A stretch of DNA of 64,000 nt, taken from NCBI GenBank assembly GCA_024235015.1, contig JACKNG010000005.1, forward strand, positions 372,001-436,000. The letters run 5' to 3'. A model generated the notes under the pieces. It did not search any database. It saw nothing but the letters and a program-made list of their open reading frames with translations, and was not told where the DNA came from. A program made the translations under genes and the position numbers. Below are positions 60,945 to 64,000 of this stretch, piece by piece (position 1 is the stretch's first letter; each line of letters begins with the position of its first letter). This DNA is from Gammaproteobacteria bacterium. GTDB taxonomy: Bacteria > Pseudomonadota > Gammaproteobacteria > Ga0077536.

Positions 60945-61268
60945 ATGTCCGACCAGCACGAACATCATCGCGATACCGGGATCGCGATCCAGGAAGCCCG
61001 TCCCAAGCTCAAGAAGCCGCCGATGTACAAGGTGGTGATGCTGAACGACGACTACACGCCGATGGAATTCGTCGTCCACGTGCTCGAAAAATTCTTCCGC
61101 ATGGACCGTCCGACCGCGACGCGCGTCATGCTCGAGGTGCATACCCAGGGCAAAGGGGTGTGCGGTATATTCACTCACGAGATCGCCGAGACCAAAGTGT
61201 CGCAGGTCAACTCCTATGCGCGGGATCACGAGCATCCGTTGCTGTGCACGCTCGAACTCGAATCGTGA
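60945..61268 (+). CDS. clpS: ATP-dependent Clp protease adaptor ClpS
   Basis: 107-aa N-end-rule adaptor that hands proteins with bulky N-terminal residues to ClpAP. Core: YKVVMLNDDYTPMEFVVHVLEKFF, the HTQGKGVCGIFTHEIAETKV segment with conserved His and Met/Val pocket residues. The N-terminal extension is disordered as usual. Followed by clpA after 21 bp. Confidence 0.96.
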   Translation: MSDQHEHHRDTGIAIQEARPKLKKPPMYKVVMLNDDYTPMEFVVHVLEKFFRMDRPTATRVMLEVHTQGKGVCGIFTHEIAETKVSQVNSYARDHEHPLLCTLELES

Positions 61269-61289
61269 ACGTTCATTGAGGAGCAAACC

Positions 61290-63557
<2,268 letters not shown>

Positions 63558-63579
63558 TCACGGCCGCCGATCGCGGACG

Positions 63580-63608
63580 AAAAAAGGCGGCCCCGGGCCG
63601 CCTTTTTT
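63580..63608. terminator. Bidirectional Rho-independent terminator
   Basis: Perfect 14-bp inverted repeat (arm AAAAAAGGCGGCCC) between convergent clpA and argA: the GC stem is flanked by A6 upstream and T6 downstream, so it can end transcripts from both strands. Confidence 0.9.
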
Positions 63609-63632
63609 CTGCCCGCGCCGTGGCGTCGAAAT

Positions 63633-64000
63633 TCAGCCGAGGTGCTTGAACAGCGACGCCGAGTTGCGCTGGTAGTTGTACAGTTCGCGCCGCGCCACCG
63701 GCAGGTCGTCCAGCGCGCCGACGGCGTAACCCCGCTCGCAGAACCACTGCGCGGCCTGGGTGGTCAGCACGAACACCGTCACCAAGCCGGTTTCGCGCGC
63801 CCGGCGTTCGAGTTCCTCCAGCAACAAGTCACCGAACTGGCCGCCGCGGTAGTCGGGGTGGACGGCGATACAGGCGATCTCGCCGCTGCGCTGGTCGGCA
63901 TAGGAGTAGAGGGCACCGCACGCGATCACCGTGCCCTCGCGCACCATGACCACGAAGTGGTCGATCTCGTTCTCCAGCTTCTCGCGCGAACGCTTGACCA
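63633..64000 (-). CDS. argA: Amino-acid N-acetyltransferase ArgA, C-terminal part
   Basis: C-terminal 121 residues of N-acetylglutamate synthase; the gene runs off the right edge. The frame opens with VKRSREKLENEID, which closely resembles the E. coli ArgA linker to the GNAT domain. Acetyl-CoA binding IACIAVHPDYRGGQFGDLLL and terminal TTQAAQWFCERGYAVG and LYNYQRNSASLFKHLG are also ArgA marks, so it is not a generic GNAT. The kinase-like N-domain is outside. First step of arginine synthesis. Confidence 0.92.
   Translation of the reverse strand, partial: VKRSREKLENEIDHFVVMVREGTVIACGALYSYADQRSGEIACIAVHPDYRGGQFGDLLLEELERRARETGLVTVFVLTTQAAQWFCERGYAVGALDDLPVARRELYNYQRNSASLFKHLG

Overview
The window is very GC-rich, densely packed bacterial chromosome with Gammaproteobacteria-style gene orders. 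These are tpiA-secG-tRNA-Leu-nuoA...N, yciO-like/M50/trpS/scpA/scpB/rluB, clpS-clpA, and cmoA/cmoB/trhO. No insertion sequence, prophage, integrase or CRISPR array was seen. A free-living aerobe is suggested by complex I, isocitrate lyase (glyoxylate shunt), Sco/PCuAC copper chaperones, flavin monooxygenases and a PQQ-type sugar dehydrogenase. The species cannot be named from the sequence alone.

Layout. 1-4.3 kb: end of an aldehyde dehydrogenase facing a TonB-dependent receptor that shares an operon with a small VPLPA/PEP-CTERM secreted protein. 4.4-7.8 kb: a TupA-like binding protein, a small S-component-like membrane protein, a TiaS-like protein and a ModE/binding-protein-type regulator, possibly one uptake and regulation module. 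7.9-11.7 kb: argC, then a betaine-lipid operon (btaA-btaB) with a HAD phosphatase. 11.6-18.9 kb: a catabolic-looking patch (two LLM flavin monooxygenases, amidohydrolase, glutathione S-transferase, dienelactone hydrolase-SnoaL fusion, DUF1329 protein). 19.2-23.2 kb: HD-GYP protein, ABC exporter and SDR. 23.2-26.2 kb: divergent cmoB and cmoA-trhO, which together can build cmo5U34 on tRNA. 26.2-32.4 kb: unknown gene, PQQ sugar dehydrogenase, and two paralogous Ser/Thr kinase-cNMP-domain proteins on either side of pgi. 32.6-34.6 kb: Sco, PCuAC and a frameshifted psd. 34.7-49.2 kb: the complete 14-gene nuo operon on the minus strand, with nuoN broken by several frameshifts. 49.4-50.8 kb: tRNA-Leu(GAG), secG, tpiA. 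50.8-56.6 kb: a minus-strand operon for chromosome segregation (scpAB), pseudouridylation (rluB), trpS, an M50 protease and a YciO/Sua5 protein. 56.8-59.0 kb: bolA-like, an orphan DNA methyltransferase and dapE. 59.1-64 kb: aceA, clpS-clpA and the end of argA.

Most striking points: (a) a 35-unit, 9-bp tandem array that encodes an (Asp-Asp-Ala)n tail on ScpB and, in another frame, supplies nine in-frame ATGs for rluB; (b) five one-base frameshifts within 2 kb (psd and nuoN), each fitting loss of one base from a short G/C run, which looks more like a local sequence-quality problem than decay; (c) a compact cmo5U tRNA-modification locus; (d) a betaine-lipid operon preceded by a near-perfect inverted repeat; (e) paired kinases that both carry DFS in place of DFG; (f) a TiaS-like protein, an archaeal tRNA-modification fold, in a bacterium beside oxyanion-binding-type proteins.
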